This document shows, in pieces, positions 1-12,900 of a stretch of 64,000 bases of DNA. A program made the position numbers and the translations under genes. The notes below the pieces were generated by a model. It did not search any database. It saw nothing but the letters and a program-made list of their open reading frames with translations, and had not been told where the DNA came from. Position 1 is the stretch's first letter, and each line of letters begins with the position of its first letter. Source of the stretch: Liolophura sinensis (Eukaryota > Mollusca > Polyplacophora > Chitonida > Chitonidae); contig NC_088300.1 in NCBI RefSeq assembly GCF_032854445.1, forward strand, positions 37,228,458 to 37,292,457. Direction: 5' to 3'.

Positions 1-411
1 TCCATGTTAGTGGCTTTAAAGATGTAAAACTCCCATGTCCACTTGTCATAGGATGTCCAAAAGTTATGAACTGGATAGTATAATTATAATTATCGATTAT
101 AATAGATTCTACTAAATATTGCAAGAAGCTATTATTCAAAGAAGCTTTGCAGTCTGGGAGCCACTTGTCTACACTAAACAGTGTAGTCAATAGTTTTCTT
201 TTGTTTTGTTTAGCTGGACAACTGTGAACTGTTGCCAACTGCATTTCCATACCTGTCCCTGTTACCAGGAAAAGTGAGGTACATCAAATTCACTTTTGAA
301 GTTTCATGCAGATTAGATTACACTCAAAAGTCAAAACAAAATGTCTCATGACAATGGCCACAGATGCTTATCATGCCATCCACATTCCATCATTATATTG
401 TGTTTGTACAC

Positions 412-3178
412 CTACCACTTCGGTCTTTTTCTGCGAGGAAGCCTTGGCACAATGGCCGAGGACAATGTTGAGAGAGTCCAGCACGACATCGCATGATCCA
501 ATGTCCTCTAGAAAACTGGAGAACCTCTTCAGCTCTTTAGGGGTGGACTTTAAAAACACGTCCCCTCGGATGACTGCTCGCTCCAGGAACTTGTCCCGAA
601 GCTCTTTAAACTGCTCTCCACTCAGCGCAAAGGCAGGGGCTTGACACCCACAACTATTACACACGCCCCTGACAAGAAATCATTTACACTTGTTATTAGG
701 GGTTCATTTTTCTTCTACATTTTGGGGCTTGTTAAAAAAATTGGATCAATCATTCAAAACATTCTATTCTTGATAATGACAGCATGTGAACAGAACTCTT
801 TAATAGCAAAGTAGCAAAATATTCAAGGTTTTTAACTCCACTAACATTTACTGTAAATCTTCAACTTTTTCAACCGCTAAAGCACTTTTCAGTGGTATTT
901 AGGCACCCAATTATTATCAAAATGATGCTAAAATGGTTCCTTTATGTCACTATGTCACTGTGACTCCACACCCCGTAGTTCGCTCAGAATGTTTTAAAAT
1001 ACTGTTTGCAGAGGCGCTTGAAAAGGTTGAAGAGTTAGGGCACCATTTTTCATTAATCCTCTTACATGTACCACAAGAAGCTTAAGCAAATTAAGAACCA
1101 TTCTGCATTGTGGATCTTACTCTACAGAGAAGAACCATTATCACCATAAAACATGGTGGCCATGTTTAATGTTTAACCATGCAGGTAGAACATTTATACC
1201 GCCTTGGTTTAACCCTCAAAAAAAAAAAAAACTTTGGGCAAATGTTCTTGCAAAGACTGTAATACCAAAATCAAAGTTACATATAATCTATTAACCGCAA
1301 TTCCTTAGTCAGTCAAAAACAGGACCATGAGAATACCTACACGCATATGAAGCCAGGTAATCACTGCATTTAACCCGAAATTAAGCTTTTTTTCAAAGGA
1401 CAGATTTTTTTTTATTCTGACTAATGCATCCATCTTATAGGGCCACAAAGAGTTTTTTGTGAAGTTTGATTGTTTGTAGTGTTGGCCTGAAATGCATCCC
1501 TTCAGGGCCATTACATGATTCTGAAAATGCATTTTTACAGGCCAAACTTTAGGAGAAATACAATAACTTTCTTTATCTTTACCTTGAATCCATCTGTGCA
1601 TAAGAAACTCTCCATCCATCTCTAGGTAGTGAACACATGTGAGTAAAAGTGAAAAGAAAACTTTAAAAAGCAAAAAAAAGTTCTGAAAAGAAGTTTTAGA
1701 AGGAACACAGAGACATATATTTTACACACATGTACCTGGCCATTTGTAAAACCTTCGCTTTTATGTATGCTAAATTACATTAAGTATTTCACACACAAAT
1801 AAGTGTGTCAAAGCAAACCTCAAAACATCTTTCTAAGATCAGATGATACCACTCTCGAAATTAAGTCTTGGGCAAAATTGTAGGCACATTTACCATATTT
1901 ATCTTGCTGGAAACTTTTTTGAATTGGTATAATTTAAGATGTAAGATAAAATGAATCCATTTAGTTCATCATTTTCTTTAGTATAGTTTAATAATACCGG
2001 TGCCAATAATCTGATAAATTAAGCACAGCCTTCAGTTACATCAAACAATTATATCAAATGTGAAACAGACCTGGATCAAAATAATGCTGAAGAATGTACT
2101 TTAAGTATGAAAAACTAAATCTATCATTATTTTTCTTCCACTTTCACTCTGAATAAAGTTAAAGTACATCGACATACCTCTTGCAAAGTTGCGCTAATCT
2201 TTGTACCACTTCTGTAGATGGGAACCACTCATATTTTCTCAAGAACTCAAATAAAACCTGAAAATTAAAGTTTTCATTCTCTGCACAAGCTTCCGCCATC
2301 TTAATGAAAACACTACTCTGTGGAATGCGCAAAGTTTCACCCAAAATGTCGAGCATTTCCATGATGACACCGATATCCTTTTCACGCAAAGCTGCCAAAA
2401 TAATGGGTGAGAAATATCCACTGCCAGGTTGTTGTGTTAACTTAGCCATCTCCAAAAGTGGTATTGCCTCTTTCCAGCGATCTGTTCCGGACAGTCCTTG
2501 AATCAGCAGTTTGCAGGAGCTGCTATCAAATACATCAAACTTTTCTAGCAGCTTGTCATAAGAGTCCAGCACTAAATCCTGAAAGTCTTTTCCCCCATGC
2601 CAACCACATAGCGCAATGAAGGACGTCCATGTAACTAACTTGGGTGATCTCCCTTGGCTCTCTATGTGTTTCATCAGGGCCACTCCACTGTGCACTGCCT
2701 CATGATAGTACAGCATATTCATGCAAACGCCTTCCCAGAGTTCACTAAGGTCCATGCCCTCTGACAACACTTTTTGTTCAAATCTCTCCCAGTCACTCAC
2801 ACTCCAGCTGAAGTTGTTTCCCGCTGCTAACTCTGTATCAAAATCCTCTAAAACACTACTTCCAAATATTTTTCTGGGTTTCCTGTTTTCACTGGAGACT
2901 TCAGTCTTTGTGTATCCATTAAGATCAGAATTGCCATCATGGTTAACTTCAGAATCCCACCACCTTAAATCATTATTTAAATGTCTCTGTGACAAGACAT
3001 TTCCAGCATTGTCTGATCCCAGTACAGACAATGGGTGTTTGATTCCTGAAGTCACATGAAACCTTAGCTGTTCTGTGTCATTCATGAACTTAAATAGTTC
3101 AAGTTTCTTACAGAATCTTACTCCACAGAGTTTCCTGATGACTACAGCTCTCAACGCCCTGCATACCAAGTGAGACAT
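412..3178 (-). CDS. PRORP: PRORP / MRPP3, catalytic subunit of protein-only mitochondrial RNase P (partial, continues past left edge)
   Basis: This nuclease subunit cleaves 5' leaders from mitochondrial tRNA precursors. Three coding exons are visible. Exon 1 is 3178-2178 (ATG 3178-3176; donor GAG/GTATG) and encodes a leader plus the pentatricopeptide-repeat helices. Exon 2 is a 39-nt micro-exon, 1621-1583. Exon 3 runs from 668 to 416 or 412 (two usable GT donors). Lengths 1001 and 39 keep phase 2 across both junctions. Exon 3 opens with the CNSCG knuckle (C350, C353), half of the family zinc site. It then enters the metallonuclease domain with TPKELKRFSSF and DVVLDSLN, where D411 is the first catalytic aspartate; most relatives have Gly rather than Ser after it. 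The remaining aspartates and the distal His/Cys zinc ligands must lie left of position 1. Assignment rests on recognised family sequence, not a search. Confidence 0.9.
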
Positions 3179-5989
3179 GGCCGTTTTCCCACAGTCTCAG
3201 AATAACACTGTTCAGTAGTTAGTATATATCACTTTCTGATAAAGAGCTTCATCTCAAATGTCACCTCTAATCATTAATCTGCCAATATGTTCAAATCAAT
3301 TCTGAACAGACTAAGTGAGTCAAAATAACATCCTATAAGTAAATACCTGAAACAGAGTAACTGAGCTATTAACATATGTACTTGACAGGTGGAATTCTGA
3401 ACACAGACTTGGTAGCAAAGCTACACTACCAAAGAGCTCGTCTGTATGAATTATGCAAAACTTTAGATCAATACAAAATGAACTTGGCCGGTTAATTTAG
3501 TAATTTACAGCAAATCATATACAAAGAGAGCGTCAGCCATGGAACATCCCTCTAGTATCACTGTGCTGTAATTGTATGCACGTAAAACTTCAGGTCAATA
3601 CTTTTTCAGACACTACCCTTAACGTTTACCATAACATTTATTCTAATAAACAACACTAAGTCATGAATTTTGTAACTTCAGGTCACTAATATGCATAGAG
3701 CAACTCCATGATGACACAACCACTTTGTGTGCTTTAATTGTATAGAAAACCTGAGTTCAATACACGCTGGACTTATAAGGCACCACCCTTAATATTTAGT
3801 TTAACTCTGCTTTCGCTGCTATTGGATATCCACACTGGGGGAATGACATAAACTAAACCTGTACGTGTACAGGAGAGCCAAACACAGAATTGTGATCTAC
3901 AACTAACAGTAATTTCTATAAGTATATATGTCATGTATACGGATAATCAAACTCGATGTGAATGTACTCTCCTTTCTTATTAAGGAAAACTTATAACCAC
4001 TTTCAAGTACAGTATATGGTAAATACATAGTACACAATCCTTTTATACCTTTATTTTTAAAATTTGTATGTTAATTTAGATTCTGACAACACACTGAGTC
4101 TGAGAGGCACCTACACTATATACACATGTAGGCTTAGCTATACTGTGTGTTCAGGAAAAGCTGATAATGAATCATGCACATACATGCATCACATGGTAGA
4201 TATCAGACGGTAGACATCACAATAACACGCACTTTGAGTGTTTGACATCAATTACGAAAAAAGTTACACGAATTTTGACTTACAAAGCTGTGTGAAATTA
4301 TGGCCTGTGTAAAAAGTATTCACATGTCACAAAGACTCACTTGAAATGCATGAATTCGGGGCTGGTGTGCCATTACTATATGGCATATATGTGAGGGATT
4401 GTACCGGTACATTTTGTATTTTGGACTGCAGGCATCGTTTGGAAAGCACTTAACGGGCTAGGCTTGAAACCGTACCATGTACCATTTACCCTTAGTTGCC
4501 GCTGTGCCTATAACACTCAATCACCTCTGTCATGCCAGCACTGCAGTAGAAAGGAGTTGAAAATGAAATAGCCGCCTGAGGCTTGTCTTGCTAGACTACA
4601 TATACAAGATATTTACATATAAATACCTTGAAAATGCAAGATAGGAAAGAGCCTCTCCCAAAAATTAAGCTGTTTTAAAGCTAAAGACATTCACAGTTTG
4701 ACATGTTAGCATAAATGTGCACTTCCAGAAAGCGGTAACCATGTTCTGTTCTCTTATTTATCTCATGGACAGCTGTAATGACAGATTTCGCGCACATACT
4801 GTGTATCTCATGTTTATGACACTTCATTCTGGTCAGGCAAAACTTACACGAAATAAAAAGCGCCAATGTTTATTCGTCTGCGCAATGGCACACTATCCCT
4901 TGGTCTCATAATTCCGTTTTATGACTGTATCTCGCACCTCAACACGTTTTTAGCGGTACAACGCGAAAGAGCTGTTCAAGGGAGATAATATAACCTAATC
5001 GTCGACCGCGGTCAACCATGGAAATCAATGAAATCAGTAAAAACTGAGCTACAATCAAGACGTTTGTTAGCACGTGTATATCGTTAATATGTGGGGACGA
5101 TTAAAGTGTTTGTGAAATTTTCAGGTGATATTCACGTTCACTGGAAGGCTCCCCGTGTTCCCATTTGTTTACCTCAGCGATCACTAAACCCTTGCGCGCC
5201 ACTACTCCAACAAAATCAAGACTAGGACTAAAAGTACTAACGGGCGGGAACCAAACACTGCGTACTCGTAGACCTTTTCGTTCGGCTAACATTTAAAGGC
5301 TCCTTAGTTAAAACTTTAATTCAAAAGTAGAAAACACGTGATACTTTTTCTGTTCCAGACTACTCCGTTACCTGAAAAATAACAAAAAACACCCATCCTG
5401 TTGCATGCTTTATATAAAGAGAAGAGGTCGCTACATGGCACAATAACTTATATACAGCACATGTTCATGAATTAGCTGGGTCTATAGGCGTCCACGGTTA
5501 TACCGATCGTACACACTCTGCTGTTTCCGTGAATACGGCCAAAACATTTACAAGCCATGCCAAAATTACGCATATTTTCGTAAAACTGGGGATGCAAATA
5601 AAACCTTTGGCACGCTTTCTCTGTATTACAAAATGTGTAGGCCTACATTTTCAGTATATAAGCACGGGTGATACGTAAACAATAGTTATATGTGTATAAT
5701 CAATAACCTCTCTTTTGTCAATTCGGCGTATTTTCATAAAACTATAATGTTATCAAAACTTGAACAATATTGTTTATCGATGAGTGCAAAGAAACCTTTA
5801 GCATACTCTTTCAATATTACCTCCATGCCGTAACTAATTGTGTGACAAGACGGCTTGTTAGTTCTCAGGTAACGGCCTATAGCTTGGATCCGAAAAAGTG
5901 ACACAACCTTTTTTTTTTTCTTTTACCCTTCACTGGTGACATACATACAATCATCTGGACCTTGTCCGTTTCCATTTTAAGTTATAGTC
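3179..5989. other. Upstream flank of PRORP, no gene recognised
   Basis: AT-rich spacer without a convincing coding exon. On the minus strand a short open frame at 5292-5101 contains a plausible donor (GCTGAG/GTAAAC near 5180), so a 5' untranslated PRORP exon could lie here. This is speculative; no matching strong acceptor was settled just above 3178. Confidence 0.4.
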
Positions 5990-6275
5990 TTGCTTTTGCG
6001 TGAGTAGTGGCGCGCAGGAGGGGCGCTGTGGTATACGGTCGCTGTAAAGGGTGGCAAGCTTCTCTCCAGTCGCACGTGCTAACGGCGTTGCCATGCTAAA
6101 TCGTCATTATGCCTCCATGGCAACGTCAGTGAGGTCATGTCTCATCCACCGCGCGCTAGCAGGATTGTTTTCAGAATAAGTCAGCTGGGGATGTGACGGA
6201 AGCCTGCGCTGATTATTGCAACCTAGTAAACCAGCTCTTGGACTGACAACAGTGAACAGGAGAATCGAACTTACG
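5990..6275 (+). promoter_or_regulatory. GC-rich promoter-like segment with two X-box-like (RFX) sites
   Basis: A local GC- and CpG-rich island in AT-rich DNA. GTTGCCATGCTAAA at 6087-6100 and GCCTCCATGGCAAC at 6111-6124 each resemble the RFX X-box (ideal form GTTGCCATGGCAAC); the second differs at three bases from the ideal and at one position from the looser consensus. A GCACGTGC E-box core is at 6072-6079. A good donor (CTTAC/GTAAGT, about 6273) could end a non-coding first exon that splices to the small gene at 7779. RFX factors drive ciliary genes in animals; use of these sites here is inferred. Confidence 0.45.
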
Positions 6276-7377
6276 TAAGTGTAGAGTATTATAAAAATCG
6301 ATGTGTAATGTCTAAGGTCTGTTAAACTGCAACAGCGTTAAGACCACAGGTTCACGCAGCGGATAAGTAAATGACATCGCCTACATCACAGATTTAAAAT
6401 AGAATGCAAGATGACTAACCTGTAAAACAGCGAACTATCTGTAAATAACATAATAAGTAGGCCTACTATGCCAAAAAAAAAGCAGATGAAAAAATTCATT
6501 TGTGGAGACTTATAAAGACGAATTAGCTTAAATAAATGTGAAGCAGCTAGAATCATTCGTAGAAAGTAGAATGAAATTTCTGCATTTAATTTGTTTTAAT
6601 ATGATTTAATTATTGTACTTATTATGTTACTTTCATGATTTCTTACTTGTCAGTCGTGTTGCAAACTAATCTCTGTGAAAGAATAGCCTGAGCACCAGTA
6701 TCAGTCTTCAATGTAAAATTTTCTTAACATAGATTTTAACGACTGACTGAAAAACAGTGGAGTGAAGGAATCATCACTGGTAGTGAATTGATGAGCCCAC
6801 ACATTTATTCTGCAATTTGCACAACAACTACAGTATATACTGGTGATAAATTTTATGACCTATTGTATATGTAATTAATTTTATATGAATGGTTTGTCAG
6901 GTACCTGACAAAGAACTGTACATCTTCCTTTCTCTACCCATAAACCTCACCATCATTGCAGACGGAGTGCATATGCATGTACATTGTATTAAAGTGAAAT
7001 ATGTTGGAGTAAGCCTATATTGGTGTGCCCCAGTAAAATAATTTGAAAGACTTTTTCTCATATTTAATCATTAAATAGTGTTAGCTTGCTACATGTATAT
7101 CTTATATGAAATGAAAATTAAATTGCAGCATTATAGAGGCTATACCAGGGATTTTGGGGAAAAAATTGATCAACACAAATTAAAAAAATTTATTATTTTA
7201 ATAATAACAATTACTTTTCACATATTATTAGCCTCATTGGTGCATAATATCATTTCAAAACTGGTAATAATAAGGTTCCTAAAATTTAAGAAGGGGGTGG
7301 TATTACTTTTTTATGAATCATTTTAGCACCATAAATAGCACAGGTACGAGTCTGAAATATACTGAAAGGTAATAATT
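6276..7377. other. Intergenic or 5' intron, nothing recognised
   Basis: AT-rich sequence with no coding exon, repeat array or hairpin that I can support. If the donor near 6273 is used, this is the first intron of the small gene starting at 7779. Confidence 0.4.
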
Positions 7378-7392
7378 TGAACTATTCTTGTT

Positions 7393-7656
7393 TTTTTTTT
7401 TTTTTTTTTTTTTTGATTGGTGTTTTACGCCGTACTCAAGAATATTTCACTTATATGACGGCGGCCAGCATTATGGTGGGTGGAAACCGGGCAGAGCCCG
7501 GGGGAAACCCACGACCATCCGCAGGTTGCTGGCAGACCTTCTCACGTACGGCCGCCAGCATGAGCTGGACTTGAACTCACAGCGACCGCATTGGTGAGAG
7601 ACTCCTGGGTCATTACGCTGCGCTAGCGCTTTAACCGACTGAGCCACGGAGGCCCC
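7393..7656 (-). mobile_element. Full-length SINE, family A, with 15-bp target-site duplication
   Basis: Inserted in minus orientation, so the plus strand shows a poly-T stretch first, then the conserved tail (ATTGGTGTTTTACGCC), the body, and finally the tRNA-like head (reverse of GGCCTCCGTGGCTCAG). Identical TGAACTATTCTTGTT copies flank it at 7378-7392 and 7657-7671. The perfect duplication marks a fairly recent retrotransposition. Confidence 0.92.
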
Positions 7657-7778
7657 TGAACTATTCTTGTTAACTATAGAGAAAATTTGATTGAGTTGGC
7701 ACATATAGATATCTCTATAATCATGGTTACAACATTAACCAATCAGTGACTTTGAATGTTGTAGCTATTCTTGTCACA

Positions 7779-8432
7779 ATGTCTGGTAGTAATGGGAGAC
7801 AAGTGGCCATGGACGAGTCAAGGGCTGTAGGTGAGGCACGAGAATCGTGGTGCGCTGTGGAGAGACAGAAAGAGGAGAGCTGGTGCAGAAAGACACGGCG
7901 TCATAACAAAGACCAGTACAACAGCACCGTGTTTAACAAACATGCCCCCATCACTGAACCACGCTGCACATTTGAAGTCAACGAACCGACCCACAAAGAA
8001 AGGCGTCATTTCCCAGCCAAATGTAAGTCGACGATCTGTGACGATTCAGTTGTTTCTCCAAAAAATAAATATTTTTTGCTTGAATGTTAAAGGTATGGTG
8101 CTGTAAAGTATTAAACCAATCATAATATAAGTCACTTGAACTTTGACAAGGTCTGTGAAGAGTAGACTGTGGTTGTTTGGCTAACTTGCTTGCCTTTCAA
8201 TCACTTATTGTCAGGGTGTGGGTTCTATCATGAATATTCTATTCTTGGACCAGAAATTTGAAAATTCGCCTGCTTTCATTGCTGTTGGGGCCATGGAGGC
8301 AATAAACTGTTAAGGTACTATCAAATTGTGTCGAAACTCACCAAAAAGTACACTGTACCATACAATCTGTGAACAACACTGACCAGTTTTGTTCTTTTCA
8401 TCCTTTCAGACTCTTGCCAACTGAAGATTTAA
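7779..8432 (+). CDS. Small unidentified two-exon gene (about 88 aa), possibly ciliary
   Basis: Exon 1 runs from ATG 7779 to 8022, ending in a consensus donor (AAAT/GTAAGT), phase 1. Exon 2 begins at 8410 after a strong pyrimidine tract (TTCATCCTTTCAG) and reaches TAA at 8430-8432, giving 267 nt in total. The product is very basic and polar, with no signal peptide or membrane segment. It has a duplicated ESWC motif (residues about 22-25 and 33-36), then CRKTRRHNKDQYNST and a C-terminal ERRHFPAKYSCQL. I do not recognise the family. Small size, high charge and X-box-like sites upstream at 6087-6124 would fit a ciliary or axonemal microtubule-associated protein, but that is inference. A possible polyadenylation signal AATAAA occurs near 9219. 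Confidence 0.6.
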
Positions 8433-9957
8433 CTGAAAGTAACATTTGTCTTTTGCTGAATAGATGAATTAATCATGTGTGCATAAAATGGGAATGATGC
8501 AGTACAAATAATTAAAGATGTTTATGGGTATGAAGACAGTATTATTAATGTTTGCAATTTTTTTGCAATTTTACACACCCATCAGTATTAATATTTGTTT
8601 AGGATATTTAAACTTTATACACAAGTGTTACAATGTTTTACCTAACACGTGCTCAGTATATGGATTTTAAGGACATGTCCTTTTTCATCATTAAATATCA
8701 ATATTGTTAATGTTTGCCTCTCCAGTATTATATAAGTATTTATTTTTGTTTTTGGTATGAACACGTACATGGATCACCCCATAGTATTCCTAATGGTTGT
8801 GCTCTGATCACCTGCATGTGTTCATAATGAATGAGATTAAAGCACACACACACACACTACATACAGGTATACAACTACAGGTGTACAACTGTAGTTTGTG
8901 TCTCTACAATCATAGGTATTTAACGTTTTCTTATCACAAGAAGACTTCTGCCAAATGTGGAACTTGCTCAGTCTTAATGTAGAACTTCTTCAGTCCTTAT
9001 GTGGAACTTCCTCAGTCTTAATGTGGAACTTCCTCAGTCTTAATGTGGAACTTCCTCAGTCTTAATGATGACCACTATCAAGACAATGATCACGTTCATC
9101 CATAATCCAGTATTGCACAGTTGTACTTGAATTAGTACATCATATACATGTGTGTCATCTAGAAGGCTTTTTTCGTTCATTCATTGGTGTGTTGTCATGT
9201 CTTACTTTTATGTGAAATAAACAGGGTATGCTTATTTATGTATTTATGTTGTTCATTTGTGAATAATGTGATCATAATCTCTGGTAGTGGATAGTTGGTT
9301 GAGTCACATAATGTATTCACTCAATTCATGTACACTTTTTCAACTAGCTGCATTATAGGTGTCAGTCTAGGGTCATTCACAATTGCAAACAGGTCTTTCC
9401 TTGTTCCTTGTTGCTATTTGCATATGATTTGTGGTTCATACAATTAATACAATATTCGTCACTGATTCTTTCCTCCAAGAAATCAACTCAGGAGAAATAC
9501 CTTGATCTCCTTTGATGCACTGACAGTGATGCATTTGTCAGCTGTTATCCAACACTTTAAATCTGTGCTGAGGGCTAGGACCAGTTACTTGGCAAACCTC
9601 TTGACGTAAAGCTTAACTCTGATATAGAAAAAAACAAATTTGAACAGTTCGCTCCAATGACCAACAACTTGTCACAGCCAGACAACCAGCTATGTCCTCA
9701 GCCGTTAACCAAGGACAAGATGAAACATCTGGGTCAACATCTGGTTTTATTTGATTTTACTATAATACATTTCAGCCATACAACTGTCAGGTGATATAAC
9801 AGGTCAGGAAACATCAGGGAAGAGACAAACATACACATTTGAATCCCCCATATACATAACCACAGAATGCTTTAAGACATGCAAAAGGAGAGAAACTTAA
9901 AAACCAAATGATAACATTACACTAGTACTGACAGTTCTGAGATCCTATATCATGATT
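8433..9957. other. 3' flanks of the small gene and TATDN3, with a short 23-bp tandem repeat
   Basis: About four copies of a 23-bp unit (core GTGGAACTTCCTCAGTC) lie at 8976-9067. The rest is likely 3' UTR of the small gene (to about 9240) and the 3' UTR of TATDN3; a minus-strand AATAAA is near 9750, about 210 nt past the TATDN3 stop. Confidence 0.5.
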
Positions 9958-12900
9958 TTACATCTCAATGATGTCTTTTAAGCGAGGGAATAATTTTAAA
10001 GCATTCTCTGATGTTATCCTCCGCACATCTGCCGGATCCATACATTTGGTTTTAGCGATGATGTCACAGGAGACAACTACATTGGAAGGCACATTCCTTA
10101 TCTGAAACAAAGACGTCATTAATTACTATGGGAACCCATAACCATCTGCAGGTTGCTGAGAGGAAGCCAGCATGAGGTGGACTTGAACTCATAGCGACCA
10201 CATTGGTGAGAGGCTGCTGGGTCATAACGCTGCACTAGAACGCTAACCAACTAAGCCATGGAGGCCCCCAACTTGATGTACATATATTCATCTTGATGCA
10301 CACATAGTGAAAGTGTCATTAGATATCTTACTATCAAAAATATTATGTACACCTTTTAATGTACCTGATATGTAAGTACAAATATACCCTTTCATATATT
10401 TTGCATTATTTTCATACTTTCTTACTTCATTTATGAGATAAGAACACTCCATGTACTTACATGCTTGTCAGGCCCCAAGACAGGGGAGTCTGTCTCCAGA
10501 AGTAGATTATCAATGGGGACAACTTCTATCAACTTCTGCTTCTACAACATGTTATAAATTCACTGGAATCACTTGGTTGATCCCAATATAATACACGGCT
10601 GTAAATTAAACAACAAACCCATGTGTAAAACAACTGATATCGTTGAAACCAGCTATTGCTTATCAGTTGCAAAAGAAATCAGAAATTGAATCAAAAATAA
10701 GAACCTAGTTCTTCTCAGTATAAACCTGCACACCAAATTTGGAATCTTTATCAGAAGTCGTTCAACTTGAATGCAGTAGCATCATTACCATTTGCTATTT
10801 CCAACATTTCACCACAACATGAACCTGGAAATTTGCTATTTCCAACATTTAATCTCAACATGAACCTGGAAATTTGCTACTTCCAACATTAAATCTCAAC
10901 ATGAACCTGAAAATTTGCTATTTCCAACATTAAATCTCAACATGAACCTGAAAATTTGCTATTTCCAACATTTAATCTCAACATGAACCTGGAAATTTGC
11001 TACTTCCAACATTAAATCTCAACATGAACCTGAAAATTTGCTATTTCTATCATTTAATCACAACATGAACCTAGAAATTTGCTATTTCTAACATTTAATC
11101 TCAACATGAACCTGGAAATTTGCTACTTCCAACATTTAATCTCAACATGAACCTGGAAATTTGCTACTTCCAACATTCAATCTCAACATGAACCTGGAAA
11201 TTTGCTATTTCCAACATTAAATCTCAACATGAACCTGAAAATTTGCTATTTCTATCATTTAATCTCAACATGAACCTGGAAATTTGCTATTTCCAACATT
11301 AAATCTCAACATGAACCTGAAAATTTGCTATTTCCAACATTTAATCACAACACGAACCTGATATTTCCAACATTTAATCACAACATGAACCTAGAAATTT
11401 GCTATTTCCAACATTTAATCTCAACATGAACCTGAAAATTTGCTATTTCCAACATTTAATCACAACACGAACCTGATATTTCCAACATTTAATCACAACA
11501 TGAACCTAGAAATTTGCTATTTCCAACATTTAATCTCATGAAGCCTTTACCTGAAGCAGCTTGCATGACTGCATTAATTTAATGTCATTGTATGCAACAT
11601 GTGATAGACATCCTAGTGATATGAGTATCTATAATTCTAGACCAGTCACACCTAATTCTGCTTAAGCCAAGGGGCTAGGGGTGTGTGACTTGATCCTGTT
11701 TAAGCATTTACATGAACAGGTACAATAAACCCTGACTGATGTACACTGACAAGAGGTTGTATTTCACCGGTTACCTGTGACCATTTGCCAGCTATCGCAC
11801 TGGCGTCACTGCTCTGGTTTTACTCTCTATGTCGTACTTCTTTTATTATACATGTATTGTCTTCACATTGTTCACATGGACTGCTGGACATTGCCATCAT
11901 TTAATCCCTTCAGCATAAAATACCAATTAATTAATTAATTATTACACATTAACCTAGATTTTCTTGATTCCTCCTTAACCCTTCCAATCCCAGTTTCGGA
12001 CTGGTGCATCTCTACAGAGTTACAGGGATAAGGTGTATTACATATGAGTGTATGTAGCTATGAACATAATACAGCGGAATGGTACCTGTGGACTGTGTAA
12101 TGCACAGGGAGGTATGGAGAAGAAGTAGCCTGCCTGTACACCTTCCAAGGCCACTGCGCTTCTGCCATCAAAAGCATGAAGTAGTACCTTCTCAGCCCCT
12201 GGGAACCACAACACAGTATACAGAAAGCATTTAGTACATGTTCGCTTTTATCATATAGTAATACACTATCATACTAGACTGCTATGACGTGAAGTGGCCA
12301 AACTGTTCCAAGGAACTTCTACTGTAATTCTTCAACCTTTTTGCATGTTTGAAAGGTGTTTATTCAAGCATATTCTGAGGGCATTATTCTGTGTAGACAG
12401 ATAAAGTTTTACTTCTTGTGAAGCCCTGAAATTGGCCAATCCAACTCGTATTTTGTCCCCCAAAATCAAAGTGGAAAGGTGCATAAATTGCACAGAAAGT
12501 TGCTTTTTAATCCATATGAGAAAAAGTTGAGGAATTATATATGTGAAATTAATACAAAAGAGATCTAGAAAAAGCTTCAAATTCTAATGATATACAGAAT
12601 ATCTGACTGATCAGTCTCAGACTGCAATGACTGAAACAATCACCTGACTCCCTCGTACATGTTTTATTCATCTGATTGATGTTCCAATACACGGGACTAC
12701 TCGAGTAAACAGAGAGTAAACATCAACTTGCCCATGTATCATGTGCAGATATGTTGAAGACTGACAAGTGATCTTAAATGAATGTTAGAATGCAGACGCA
12801 GAAACATGAGTGTCGATCATCAATTAAGACCAGACGAGGTCTGAACATGGGGAAAATTCCCTTTGCAAGTCTGGCTTTGAACCTGCAATTAACTATTTCT

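Noticed and set aside
1305-1673. 122-codon minus-strand frame
   Set aside because: Overlaps the PRORP micro-exon but in a different frame; reads through splice signals and a poly-pyrimidine tract.
5101-5292. 63-codon minus-strand ORF upstream of PRORP
   Set aside because: No domain; at most a 5' untranslated exon.
7377-7704. Three overlapping short ORFs
   Set aside because: All lie in the family A SINE; similar ORFs recur at 15221, 25348, 36271 and 47076 in other SINE copies.
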